Below, piece by piece: positions 8,361-16,854 of a stretch of DNA of 64,000 nucleotides (position 1 is the first letter of the stretch; the number at the start of each line of letters is the position of its first letter). The position numbers were made by a program, and so were the translations under genes. The stretch spans positions 1-64,000 of the forward strand of contig NZ_CAAFUZ010000064.1 of NCBI RefSeq assembly GCF_900766305.1, given 5' to 3'. This stretch comes from an uncultured Gemella sp. (GTDB lineage Bacteria; Bacillota; Bacilli; Staphylococcales; Gemellaceae). The notes below the pieces were generated by a model that was not told the DNA's origin, did no database searches, and saw only the letters and a program-made list of their open reading frames with translations.

Positions 8361-9698
8361 TTATTTGTGTGCTAATTCTTTAGCTCCGCGGTGACTTAGT
8401 ACTGCGAATACGATACAAAGAACTGCAGATGCTAGAAGTACGTAAAGCCCTCCAGACCATCCTACACGGTCAACAACGAATCCGATGAACCAAGTACCGA
8501 ATGAAGCACCCACGATATAACTCATGAATCCTCTTAGACCAACTGCGTTACCAACAGCAAATGATGGAACAACTTCCATAGTTTGAACTGATGCTAAGAA
8601 TTGTGGTACGTAGATTAGACATCCAGAAAGGCTGGCAAATACGATTACCCATACTAGAGAAGTACTTTCCCAATATCCGATTAGACAGAAGAAAATGATA
8701 ACCATTGCACCGATTGCTGGAGGCATACGGTAACCTTTGAATACTTTATCAGACAGGTATCCAGCAAGAAGTGTTGATGGAATAGCAGCCCACTCGAATA
8801 ATGTAAAGGCGATACCCATTTGTCCTTTTGTGAATCCTTTAGTTTCTAATAAGTAAATTGGAAGCCAAGAGATTAATCCGAAACGGATTAAGTATACGAA
8901 TGTATCAACTAGAGATACATACCAAGCGTGTTTGTTTTTTAATACGTAGTTTACGAAGATTTGTCTTGCACTTAAGTTTGCAGCTTCTTCTGGTACGTGT
9001 TTTACTTCTACTTTTTGTGTTTCACCAGTGATTTCTTCCATAGTTGGTAGACCTTCGTTTTCTGGTTTTCCTTTAACTAAAGCAAGGATGATGACAACGA
9101 AGATAATAGCGATAATCGCTGGGAATACATAGTATGCTAATTTCCAGTGTTCTTTACCAAAGATGAAGAATCCTAAAGTAACAACACTTGCTACGATTCC
9201 TCCACCAACGTTGTGAGAAATGTTCCAAAGAGCAGTCATACGACCACGTTCTTTTTTAGGGTACCAGCTTGCAAGTGTGATGAATGCTGGCCCAACTCCC
9301 ATACCTTGGAAAAGTCCTAGTAAAATAACTAAGATTGATACTAAGAATACAGAGTGACTAACTCCAAGTGCTAAGTTTACAGTTGCACAAAGGAAAAGAC
9401 CAAGAGCCATATATTTTTTAGGATCTGCTTTATCCGATAAACTACTCATAAATCCTTTACTTAATCCGTATGCAAGTAACATGTAACTCATGATTGCACC
9501 CATTTGAGTTTTAGAAATTCCTAAAGATGCTTTAAGGTCACTACTCGATAAACTGATGTTATTTCTAACAATGTAGAATGCCATATATCCAAGGAATACC
9601 CCAAGGAAAGAAATAAATCTTAATTTCTTATATGTTGGCATAACTTTATCGGCAGGAACTGTGTATGATTTAGCTTTAGGCTTTAAAAATGATAACAT
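8361..9698 (-). CDS. glpT: Organophosphate:phosphate antiporter, GlpT-like (MFS)
   Basis: A 12-helix major facilitator transporter of 445 residues. The N-terminus (MLSFLKP...PTYKKLRF...GY) and later segments (YVLKNKHAWY, GYLSDKVFKGYR, VDRVGWSGGLYV) follow the glycerol 3-phosphate/phosphate antiporter pattern more closely than the hexose-phosphate transporter pattern. NISHNVGGG is the conserved OPA family loop. glpK elsewhere in the window fits glycerol phosphate use, but hexose 6-phosphate cannot be excluded. GGAGGAAC precedes the ATG. Confidence 0.78.
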   Translation of the reverse strand: MLSFLKPKAKSYTVPADKVMPTYKKLRFISFLGVFLGYMAFYIVRNNISLSSSDLKASLGISKTQMGAIMSYMLLAYGLSKGFMSSLSDKADPKKYMALGLFLCATVNLALGVSHSVFLVSILVILLGLFQGMGVGPAFITLASWYPKKERGRMTALWNISHNVGGGIVASVVTLGFFIFGKEHWKLAYYVFPAIIAIIFVVIILALVKGKPENEGLPTMEEITGETQKVEVKHVPEEAANLSARQIFVNYVLKNKHAWYVSLVDTFVYLIRFGLISWLPIYLLETKGFTKGQMGIAFTLFEWAAIPSTLLAGYLSDKVFKGYRMPPAIGAMVIIFFCLIGYWESTSLVWVIVFASLSGCLIYVPQFLASVQTMEVVPSFAVGNAVGLRGFMSYIVGASFGTWFIGFVVDRVGWSGGLYVLLASAVLCIVFAVLSHRGAKELAHK

Positions 9699-10257
9699 AA
9701 AATATGTTCCTCCTAAAATTATTTTATATATAAATTTTAATAACTGAAAACTATGTGTTATATCAGCATGTAAAATTATATACTACAGAGTGGAGGTTGT
9801 CAATAGTTTTTTAAATATTAGGTAATATTATTTTTTTCTTAGAACATAATTTATAGATGTTTGTATTCTAGTAAAATACAGCATTTTTATGAAAATAAAC
9901 TTTGTAAATATTTTTCATAATTTTCATCTGAAAACAGCTACAAATGTAGGCTAAAATGTAAGAAAAAACCTTACAAAATAGGTAAGGATTTTTCTTTTAT
10001 TTAGTTGACTAAATTTCTCGGTGAAAACGATATATATAGTTATATTTTTTTAATTTATAATAATTTGAAATGGAATTTGAAAATAAAGTTATTGTAATTA
10101 TAGAATTTTAATATAACTAAACTATTGCTCTTTAGTAAAAATATTTATTATATTAATAAATACCGTGAAAATCTGTTATAATTTTTAGGATGTGGCATGT
10201 TACAATTTGCTGTGCTATAATAAAAATGAAAATTAAAATATGGATAGGTATATGATT
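9699..10257. promoter_or_regulatory. Divergent AT-rich promoter region with an internal hairpin
   Basis: Holds the promoters of glpT (leftward) and the pyruvate kinase paralogue (rightward). A TGTGCTATAAT extended -10 lies about 40 bp before the chosen start of the paralogue. A hairpin AACCTTAC / GTAAGGATT (9967-9989), with T runs on both strands, sits in the middle and could isolate the two transcripts or end a short leader RNA. No ORF is supported in the interval. Confidence 0.5.
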
Positions 10258-11406
10258 ATGATTAGAAATTCTAAAATAATAGCTACTTTAGGTGATGCTA
10301 CAGATAAAGTATTACGAAAAATAGTGGGAGGTGCAGCGGATGCTGTATTGATAGATTCTTATTATGGGAATAATGAACAAAATGTTGAAAGAATAGAGAA
10401 GGTTAAATCTCTAAGAGAAGAAGTGGAAAGAGACTTAGCTATAATTTATGATGTGGATCATATTTATGCAAAAAATAAGTATAAACTTATAAGAATAGAT
10501 GAGGAGAATGTAAATTTTGCCTGCATAAATGATGTAGATTTTGTTGCGTGTCCTTTTGTTGGGAACCTAGAAGAGATTACGAAGGTGAAAGAGCTTATTA
10601 AGTCTCATGGAAAAAATATAGGGATTATTGTTAAGATAGATTGTAAAGATGGTTATGACAATCTTGATGGAATACTAGAAATTGCGGATGCGATTATGAT
10701 TAATCGTGATGAACTTGGTGTAGATATTTCATATGAAGATCTACCTGGAATTCAAAAGGAAATAGTAAGAAGAGCTAATGAAGCTGCGAAAGTCGTTATC
10801 TTAACTACTCAAATGTTATATTCTATGGTTTACAATCCAAGACCGACTAGAGCCGAAGTATCTGATGTTGCGAACGCAATTTTTGATGGTGTTGATGCTG
10901 TAATGTTAACAGAGGAGACTGCGATTGGTGATTATCCATGTGAAGTGTTAGAAACAGTAGATAGAATTATAAGAACTGTTGAAAAAAATAATGCTGTTGA
11001 TGCTGAAAGATTCGAAGTGGAAGGATATAAAATGAGTATCTCACACGCTGTCTCTATGACGACAAAACATCTTTTAGAAGCAGTCGATGTAAAAAGTATT
11101 GTAACTTACACGAAATCAGGAACAACAGCTCGTTTTATTGCGAGATATCGCCCAAATGTACCTGTGCTAGCCGTTTTACCTGATAGAGAAAGTGCTAGAA
11201 AGTTAGTTATTACTAGAGGAATAGTACCGTATATTGAACCTAAGATGTTAAGCATGGAAGAGATGCTAAGTAACGCTTCTTCATATTCTAAAAAAGTTGG
11301 ATTAGCGGAAGTTGGTGATCTTATCTTGATAACTGCAGGACAACCAGATACAGGAAAAGGTACTGTACCACCTACAGATTTTGTATATGTAAGTAAGGTT
11401 GACTAG
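10258..11406 (+). CDS. Pyruvate kinase-like protein lacking the B domain, probable non-canonical enzyme or regulator
   Basis: 382 residues from the ATG at 10258, which has GGATAGG nine bases upstream and aligns exactly with the start of the genuine pyruvate kinase at 40421. The A-domain barrel and the C domain are clearly homologous ([16 protein letters not shown] is shared). However, about 100 residues of the B-domain lid are missing. CRLNFSHG has become VLIDSYYG, so the substrate-binding Arg and His are lost. The [11 protein letters not shown] motif has become IYDVDHIYAKN. KIE is now KID, and ARGDLG is now NRDELG. The Lys of KID and the TTQM Thr remain. Ordinary PEP-to-pyruvate chemistry is therefore unlikely. 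A terminator follows, then cdaA. Confidence 0.85.
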   Translation: MIRNSKIIATLGDATDKVLRKIVGGAADAVLIDSYYGNNEQNVERIEKVKSLREEVERDLAIIYDVDHIYAKNKYKLIRIDEENVNFACINDVDFVACPFVGNLEEITKVKELIKSHGKNIGIIVKIDCKDGYDNLDGILEIADAIMINRDELGVDISYEDLPGIQKEIVRRANEAAKVVILTTQMLYSMVYNPRPTRAEVSDVANAIFDGVDAVMLTEETAIGDYPCEVLETVDRIIRTVEKNNAVDAERFEVEGYKMSISHAVSMTTKHLLEAVDVKSIVTYTKSGTTARFIARYRPNVPVLAVLPDRESARKLVITRGIVPYIEPKMLSMEEMLSNASSYSKKVGLAEVGDLILITAGQPDTGKGTVPPTDFVYVSKVD

Positions 11407-11507
11407 TTAATTAATAATAGTTTATAAGTGAAAAACCTAAGACTACAAAGGTTATAACCTACTATTTAGTGAGGTGTAACTAAAATCTAAAATTATAAAA
11501 AATTATA

Positions 11508-11556
11508 TTGAAGATATTTTACATGTATTAATTGTAAAATATCTTCTTCTTTCTTC
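11508..11556 (+). terminator. Terminator between the pyruvate kinase paralogue and cdaA
   Basis: A perfect 14-bp AT-rich stem (11510-11523 / 11533-11546) with a 9-nt loop is followed by TTCTTTCTT. Read-through into cdaA remains possible because the T tract is interrupted. Confidence 0.75.
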
Positions 11557-11676
11557 CATAAAAAATAGCACAACGCTTGCATTTTATGATATAATTAAAT
11601 GTGGATTGTTATACGTATAACTATAGGAGTATTATGTGTAATAACGATATTATTAATTAAAGGAAGGAGAATATTT

Positions 11677-12483
11677 ATGATAGCTGAATACTTATCAGGG
11701 GTAAGTACACTGACATTAATTATTCATTTATTGGATATATTATTAGTTTGGTTCTTAGTTTATAAACTATTGAGTTTATTAAAAGGTACTCGTGGTATGC
11801 AACTTGTTAAAGGTATATTAATCGTCATAGGATTAAAAATATTCTTTAACTTCATCGGTTTTAGAACGATGACATATATATTTGAACAAGCAGTAACTTG
11901 GGGAGTATTGGGAATAATGATTATATTCCAACCAGAATTGAGACGAGCTCTTGAATATATAGGAAGGGTACAGCTGTCTAATATCTTCAATATTAATTAT
12001 AAAGATGTTGAAAAAGATTCGACCGAACATATAATAAAAGCTGTTGTTGATTCATCTAGACATATGGCACGACGAAGAATAGGTGCACTTATCGTACTAG
12101 AAAATAATACAGGTCTTGACGAATACGTTGAAAGTGGTATTACGGTCAATGCCGAGGTGACAAATGAACTTATAATTAATATTTTTATTCCAAATACACC
12201 TTTGCATGATGGTGCTATGATAATCGATGAGAATAAGATTCGCGCTGCAAGTTGTGTACTTCCTCTTTCGGATAATAGATCGATAGCTAGTAGTTATGGA
12301 ACAAGACACCGTGCGGCTCTAGGATTATCTGAAGTGACAGATGCTATAATAATCGCTGTATCTGAAGAAACAGGGAAGATTAGTGTTTGTCAAAATGGAA
12401 TCTTAACTTCAGATTACACAACGGACGAGTTAACGGACTACTTGACGAAAAATTGGAAACAACAAGAAAAAATAATTAAATAA
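11677..12483 (+). CDS. cdaA: Diadenylate cyclase CdaA
   Basis: Makes cyclic di-AMP from two ATP at the membrane; c-di-AMP controls potassium and osmotic balance. The start is the ATG with AGGAAGGAGA six bases before it, 26 codons inside the longest frame. This gives 268 residues, close to the usual 270-280. Three membrane helices (about 12-34, 42-60, 68-86) precede a DAC domain with the DGA motif at 178-180 and GTRHR at 208-212. It is followed 11 bp later by cdaR, its known regulator. glmM, the usual third gene, is absent. Confidence 0.95.
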   Translation: MIAEYLSGVSTLTLIIHLLDILLVWFLVYKLLSLLKGTRGMQLVKGILIVIGLKIFFNFIGFRTMTYIFEQAVTWGVLGIMIIFQPELRRALEYIGRVQLSNIFNINYKDVEKDSTEHIIKAVVDSSRHMARRRIGALIVLENNTGLDEYVESGITVNAEVTNELIINIFIPNTPLHDGAMIIDENKIRAASCVLPLSDNRSIASSYGTRHRAALGLSEVTDAIIIAVSEETGKISVCQNGILTSDYTTDELTDYLTKNWKQQEKIIK

Positions 12484-12494
12484 GAGGTGATATT

Positions 12495-13457
12495 ATGAAA
12501 CTAAAAGAAAATAATAAGTTAAAGTTAATATCATTTTTAATAGCGATACTATTGTTCTTATCGGTGAATGAGAATTTTAAAAACCTTTCGGTTCTTGGAG
12601 ATAACACTAGTGATAATACAACAGCTTGGGTAAGTGATGTACCATTGGATGTTGATTATGATAGAGATAAGCTTTATGTAGTAGGTATTCCTAATACCGT
12701 ATCTGTGAAATTATCTGGAACTAAAACGAAAGTTCAGAAAGAAAGTGTTGCTAAAAACTTTAAGGCAAAGTTGAATCTTAGAAATGCTCAAATAGGTGAT
12801 GATCAAAAGGTTAGAATTGAGATAGATGGTTTAGAAAAAGGTGTTGATGGTACCGCAGAACCCTCTATTATAACGATATCTATTAGAGAAAAAGCAACAA
12901 AAGAATTTAAAGTTACACCGGTAGTTAAGAAAGAACGTCTATTGATTGGATATGAAGTAGATAATCTTAGTGTGACAAATGAAACTGTTAAGATTTCTGG
13001 TGCGATAGAGAGTCTTAATAGAATAAACGAGGTTCGTGCTGAGAGTGATACTCGTACGAAACTTAATAGAAATACTAGAGAAGAAGCAAAACTAGTGGCT
13101 TACGATAGTGACTATAATAAAATCGAAGATATTCAAATAGAACCAAATTCAACAGTTATGAATATAGAGCTTAAAAATATAGAAAAAGAAGTTCCACTAG
13201 AAGTGAATACTATAGGTAGTCTTCCTTCAGGATTTGAGTTGATTAGTGCGACTGCTGATGTTTCGAAAGTAGCTATTAGGGCAGAAGATGAAGCTGCATT
13301 GGCTAGAGTATCAGAGATGTTCGTTGATGTCGATTTAAGTGATGTTAAAGAAGAAACAGAAGAACGAAGTAATTTGAAGATTTATCCTAAAGAAAACATT
13401 CGAATTGCGACGGATACACCGATTGTTAAAGTAACAATCAAGATAAGGAAAAAATAA
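12495..13457 (+). CDS. cdaR: CdaR, YbbR-domain regulator of CdaA
   Basis: A single N-terminal membrane anchor (about residues 9-26) is followed by extracellular YbbR-type beta repeats. The pattern V-P-x-V-x-x-x-x-x-x-x-x-G-Y-x-V shows in TPVVKKERLLIGYEV. In related Bacilli this protein binds CdaA and modulates c-di-AMP production. At 320 residues it is shorter than the B. subtilis protein, suggesting about three repeats rather than four. GAGGTGA is its ribosome binding site. It is translationally close to the next small gene, two bases after its stop. Confidence 0.92.
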   Translation: MKLKENNKLKLISFLIAILLFLSVNENFKNLSVLGDNTSDNTTAWVSDVPLDVDYDRDKLYVVGIPNTVSVKLSGTKTKVQKESVAKNFKAKLNLRNAQIGDDQKVRIEIDGLEKGVDGTAEPSIITISIREKATKEFKVTPVVKKERLLIGYEVDNLSVTNETVKISGAIESLNRINEVRAESDTRTKLNRNTREEAKLVAYDSDYNKIEDIQIEPNSTVMNIELKNIEKEVPLEVNTIGSLPSGFELISATADVSKVAIRAEDEAALARVSEMFVDVDLSDVKEETEERSNLKIYPKENIRIATDTPIVKVTIKIRKK

Positions 13458-13459
13458 AT

Positions 13460-13711
13460 ATGGCGGATAAAAAATTAATATTTATGGCTGTTAATATGCT
13501 TATTACAGTTTTTAGTTTAGCTATAATAATTGCGACGATGTTTATAGAAAATCAAAGGGTTAAAACTACTGCGATTTTCGTAGCTATAACTATATTAATA
13601 GTTCAAAAAATAGTAGAGATAAAAGTAATCAAGGAGACTAGAAAAATCAGCATTTTAATATTATGTATTATTATTGCTGCAACATGTTACTTTGGTTATA
13701 GATTGTTTTAA
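13460..13711 (+). CDS. Small three-helix membrane protein in the cdaAR operon
   Basis: 83 residues with hydrophobic stretches at about 7-28, 36-52 and 62-80. It starts two bases after the cdaR stop, so it is very probably co-transcribed and perhaps translationally coupled; only a weak AAGG site is seen upstream. No family is recognised. It holds the place usually taken by glmM, so a link to c-di-AMP signalling is possible but unproven. A palindromic repeat closes the operon. Confidence 0.7.
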   Translation: MADKKLIFMAVNMLITVFSLAIIIATMFIENQRVKTTAIFVAITILIVQKIVEIKVIKETRKISILILCIIIAATCYFGYRLF

Positions 13712-13727
13712 AATATGTAGAAGAGCA

Positions 13728-13830
13728 GAGGGAGCGACTCGAAAAAATTTTTTTCGAGTTGTTCCCCACATAGTTTATTGATTGTCACAAACATCTTTAT
13801 TAGATGTTTAGATGTGGATAAACTATTGTG
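13728..13830. repeat. Intergenic palindromic repeat, copy C (modules 1 and 2)
   Basis: Module 1 (13730-13765) is a tight hairpin GGGAGCGACTCGAAAAAA / TTTTCGAGTTGTTCC and probably terminates the cdaA operon. Module 2 (about 13767-13830) keeps the ends CACATAGTTTAT / ATAAACTATTGTG but has a different core, AACATCTTTATTAGATGTTT, itself an inverted repeat. Confidence 0.75.
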
Positions 13831-13891
13831 ATTACTTAGAATTTGGGTTTAGTCGACCCTAATGCTCTTTGGTAAATTTGTAGGAGATGTT

Positions 13892-15763
13892 ATGGATAGA
13901 CTATTTTCATCAAAAATATATATAAATCATAGATTTAAACTTATTATGTTGCTAGACTTATTGACTGTTGCATTAGGTGTAGTAGCATCGATATTTTTAG
14001 GTAAGGCATCGGATCCATTTGCGATGCTCAATGGCCATCATTCTGAGATATTAGAATTTTTAGTGATTTCACTTATTGTATATGCAATTAGTTTTTATTT
14101 ATTTGGTACTAATAAATCATTATGGTCATACTTGGGTGTTAATGAGATAGTAAATATTTGTATCTCAGTAGTTCTAGGGGATTTGATTACGAGTATTCTG
14201 TATCAGTATATGTTACCTGATACATTCTCAAATGTCAGATTTGCTATCTTTTCACCTTTATTAATAATAGCGGGTATGATGTTTACAAGAATGTTATATC
14301 GTGCCTTACGTGAAAGAGAAGCTGGTAAGTATGGAGCTAGCACTTATAAAAATACATTTATTATTGGTGCAGGGGATGCGGGATACATATTATTAAAAGA
14401 ATTATCTAAAAATAATATTTTCCGTGCTAATGTAGTTGGACTTATAGATGATAATCGAAAAAATTCTGTAATCAGTGGAGTTACAGTAGTTGGTACGACT
14501 TATGAAATACTAAAACTTATTCCGAAATATGAAGTAGAGCAAGTATTCTTGGCGATTCCTTCGATTAGTGCTTATAATAAAAATAGAATATTAAATGTTC
14601 TGAAAGAAGCCAATGTTAGTGTTAAGGTAATGAGCTCTGGAATTGCTGTAGAAGACGGGGAGAGTATTTCTAAACACTTGAAAGATGTATCAATCGAAGA
14701 CTTATTAGGACGTGGAGAAGTGAAACTTTCTCAAGGGGAGATTCGTTCTTACATTAAAGGAAAGAGTATCCTTGTTACTGGTGCTGGTGGTTCGATTGGA
14801 AGCCAGATTGTAAGAGAAATATTCAAATTCAAACCTAGTCAACTTGTTTTAGTAGATGTTAACGAGAATGCCTTATACATGCTAGAGCGTGATTTAGATT
14901 TTGAAAAGTCACACAGTAAGGACTATGATGATATAAGCTATATCTCTGAAATAGTAAGTATTCGTGAGAAAGATGCTTTAGCTGAGGTGTTTGATAAGTA
15001 TAAACCGAACGTTGTATTCCATGCTGCAGCTCATAAACATGTACCATTAATGGAACGTCGTCCACAAGAAGCTATAAAAAATAATGTTTTCGGAACGAAA
15101 AATGTTATGGATGTAGCTATTGAAAAAGAAGTAGAAAGATTTATTATGATTTCTACTGATAAGGCGGTAAATCCAACTAATGCGATGGGTGCTTCGAAAC
15201 GTTTAACAGAGATTATTTTACAATCAAAAGGTAATAAGTATAAAACGAAATTTGCTGCAGTTAGATTTGGTAATGTATTAGGTTCAAATGGTTCAGTTAT
15301 TCCTATCTTTAAAGAACAGATTAAAAAAGGTGGACCTATCACAATTACACATAGAAATATTATTCGTTACTTTATGACGATTCCAGAAGCGGCACAATTA
15401 GTACTACAAGCAGGATATTACGCAAGTGAAGGGGAAATCTTCCTATTAGACATGGGGGAACCTGTGAAGATTATAGATCTTGCGACAAACTTAATTAAAC
15501 TATCAGGATTAGAACCGTATAAAGATATAGATATCGAAGAGATTGGTTTAAGACCTGGTGAGAAAATGTATGAAGAGTTATCTCTTGATTACGAAAGTAG
15601 TGAAAAGACTGATAACAAAATGATTTATAAAAATACAACCTTAGACATTGATGTAGAAGAACTAGACAAAAAACTAATAGAGTTGAAATCAATGCTAGGA
15701 CATTCGACAAATGAAGAAATTCGTAGCAAGCTATTTGAGATAATAAATTGTTATAACGGATAA
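13892..15763 (+). CDS. Membrane nucleotide-sugar epimerase/dehydratase (CapD/EpsC type)
   Basis: The chosen ATG has TAGGAG five bases upstream, ten codons inside the longest frame, giving 623 residues. Four N-terminal membrane helices are followed by two Rossmann modules: FIIGAGDAG, and the catalytic SDR domain starting VTGAGGSIGSQI. The STDKAVNPTNAMGASKR stretch carries the catalytic Lys, with Met where classical SDRs have Tyr, as is usual in 4,6-dehydratases of the FlaA1/PglF/CapD group. The likely reaction is UDP-GlcNAc 4,6-dehydration or epimerisation for a surface polysaccharide or glycan. No other glycan genes adjoin it. Confidence 0.9.
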   Translation: MDRLFSSKIYINHRFKLIMLLDLLTVALGVVASIFLGKASDPFAMLNGHHSEILEFLVISLIVYAISFYLFGTNKSLWSYLGVNEIVNICISVVLGDLITSILYQYMLPDTFSNVRFAIFSPLLIIAGMMFTRMLYRALREREAGKYGASTYKNTFIIGAGDAGYILLKELSKNNIFRANVVGLIDDNRKNSVISGVTVVGTTYEILKLIPKYEVEQVFLAIPSISAYNKNRILNVLKEANVSVKVMSSGIAVEDGESISKHLKDVSIEDLLGRGEVKLSQGEIRSYIKGKSILVTGAGGSIGSQIVREIFKFKPSQLVLVDVNENALYMLERDLDFEKSHSKDYDDISYISEIVSIREKDALAEVFDKYKPNVVFHAAAHKHVPLMERRPQEAIKNNVFGTKNVMDVAIEKEVERFIMISTDKAVNPTNAMGASKRLTEIILQSKGNKYKTKFAAVRFGNVLGSNGSVIPIFKEQIKKGGPITITHRNIIRYFMTIPEAAQLVLQAGYYASEGEIFLLDMGEPVKIIDLATNLIKLSGLEPYKDIDIEEIGLRPGEKMYEELSLDYESSEKTDNKMIYKNTTLDIDVEELDKKLIELKSMLGHSTNEEIRSKLFEIINCYNG

Positions 15764-15766
15764 AAA

Positions 15767-15804
15767 GAAGAGCGATTCAAAATTATTTTTGAGTCGCTCT
15801 TTCT
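15767..15804 (+). terminator. Terminator resembling module 1 of the palindromic repeats
   Basis: The stem AGAGCGATTCAAAA / TTTTGAGTCGCTCT with a 4-nt loop and TTTCT tail closes the epimerase gene. Its GAGCGATTCAAAA arm is very like module 1 of the intergenic repeat family, so the repeat probably supplies the terminator. Confidence 0.85.
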
Positions 15805-15848
15805 AGCTACACAAGGGAACTTTAGTATAGCTAGTTTTAGAGAGTGTC

Positions 15849-16079
15849 TTATTTTTCTACGGCTTTAGTTTTTTTATCTATATAGTTAGTTAGAACCCAA
15901 GCTAACACTATAGGTAAGATTGAATAAATAAATTTGAACACTGATAATATGGTTTTATATTTTTGTGTAAAGTCTTGACTATCCACTCTATTTAATATTA
16001 ATAATAGTACGATACCAAATAACAGATAGAATACTAGAAATATGAAATATCCTTTTTTTATTTTTTTTGCATTTAACAT
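15849..16079 (-). CDS. Small two-helix membrane protein, paralogue 1
   Basis: 76 residues with hydrophobic segments at about 11-30 and 46-66 and a Lys-rich C-terminus ending KTKAVEK. GGAGGTTACT precedes the ATG. It is about 54 percent identical by eye to the next gene upstream, and the flanking DNA is also similar. No family is recognised. A phage, bacteriocin-immunity or stress role cannot be decided from sequence. Confidence 0.75.
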   Translation of the reverse strand: MLNAKKIKKGYFIFLVFYLLFGIVLLLILNRVDSQDFTQKYKTILSVFKFIYSILPIVLAWVLTNYIDKKTKAVEK

Positions 16080-16121
16080 AGTAACCTCCCTGGAATCGCG
16101 CGTTGTGTGTTTACAATAGAT

Positions 16122-16180
16122 AGGGAGTGACTGAAAAATCGTGATTTTAAAGAAGCAAGATTTTGTCGAATCACTCGCTT
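16122..16180. repeat. Intergenic palindromic repeat, copy E (module 1 only)
   Basis: GGGAGTGACTGAAAAATC on the left and GATTTTGTCGAATCACTC on the right match module 1 of copy F closely. No module 2 follows. It separates the two duplicated small membrane genes. Confidence 0.8.
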
Positions 16181-16197
16181 TAGTGTTAGAGAGTGTT

Positions 16198-16428
16198 TTA
16201 TTTTTCTACGGTTTTAGTTCTTTTAGCTATATAGTTATTTATAATCAAAGCTAACACTAAAGGTAAATCAAAATAAACAACTTCGAGCACAAATAATATG
16301 ATTTTGTATTGTCGTGTAAAGTCTGGACTAACTGCACTATCAAACAAGAAATAGATTGTAGTACCAAATAAAAAATAAAATACTAGAAATATATAAAATC
16401 TTTTTTTAATTTTTTCTGCATTTAACAT
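16198..16428 (-). CDS. Small two-helix membrane protein, paralogue 2
   Basis: The start is the ATG preceded by GGAGGTTACT, as in its paralogue, not the earlier in-frame codon; both proteins are then exactly 76 residues. Shared blocks are MLNA-KIKK, IFLVFY, SxDFTxxYK and NYIxKxTKxVEK. The two predicted membrane segments are conserved in position while their residues have drifted, which suggests selection for topology rather than for an active site. Function unknown. Confidence 0.75.
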   Translation of the reverse strand: MLNAEKIKKRFYIFLVFYFLFGTTIYFLFDSAVSPDFTRQYKIILFVLEVVYFDLPLVLALIINNYIAKRTKTVEK

Positions 16429-16854
16429 AGTAACCTCCCTGAAATCGCATATTGCGTATTTACTATGAAATAAGTATATATGATATGAAGCATATACCTT
16501 TGGTATCTTTAACATAGCATAAAAATTTTAAAAATTAAAGACTGATAAAATGTTTATTTTTATGGTATAATAAAGGTTAGTAGTGTTTTTTAATAGAGAT
16601 AGTCAACATAACACTATTTATAAGAAGATTTAATAATTGAGCGCTGATTTCAGAAGATTAACTTTTTTGAAGTTGGTGTTTTTTAGTTATCGGGATTAAG
16701 TTGTTTGTATATTATTACCTCGAGTTATCTTTGATATTTCAATAGATGAATATAGTATGGTATAATATTTAAGTGAAATAAATAGGAATGATTTAAGAGG
16801 TTTAAACTATTAAGATTACATAGTTTACATCTAAATTGATAGTGAGGTGATTAA
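16429..16854. other. Gene-free promoter region
   Basis: Contains the upstream region of the duplicated membrane gene (leftward) and of the S1-domain gene (rightward), the latter with a TATAAT at about 16760. A short hairpin AACTT / AAGTT near 16660 is followed by T-rich sequence. No ORF or recognised riboswitch is seen. Confidence 0.45.

Noticed and set aside
16429-16515. N-terminal extension of the second small membrane protein
   Set aside because: The internal ATG has GGAGGTTACT in the same place as its paralogue and gives equal lengths of 76 residues.
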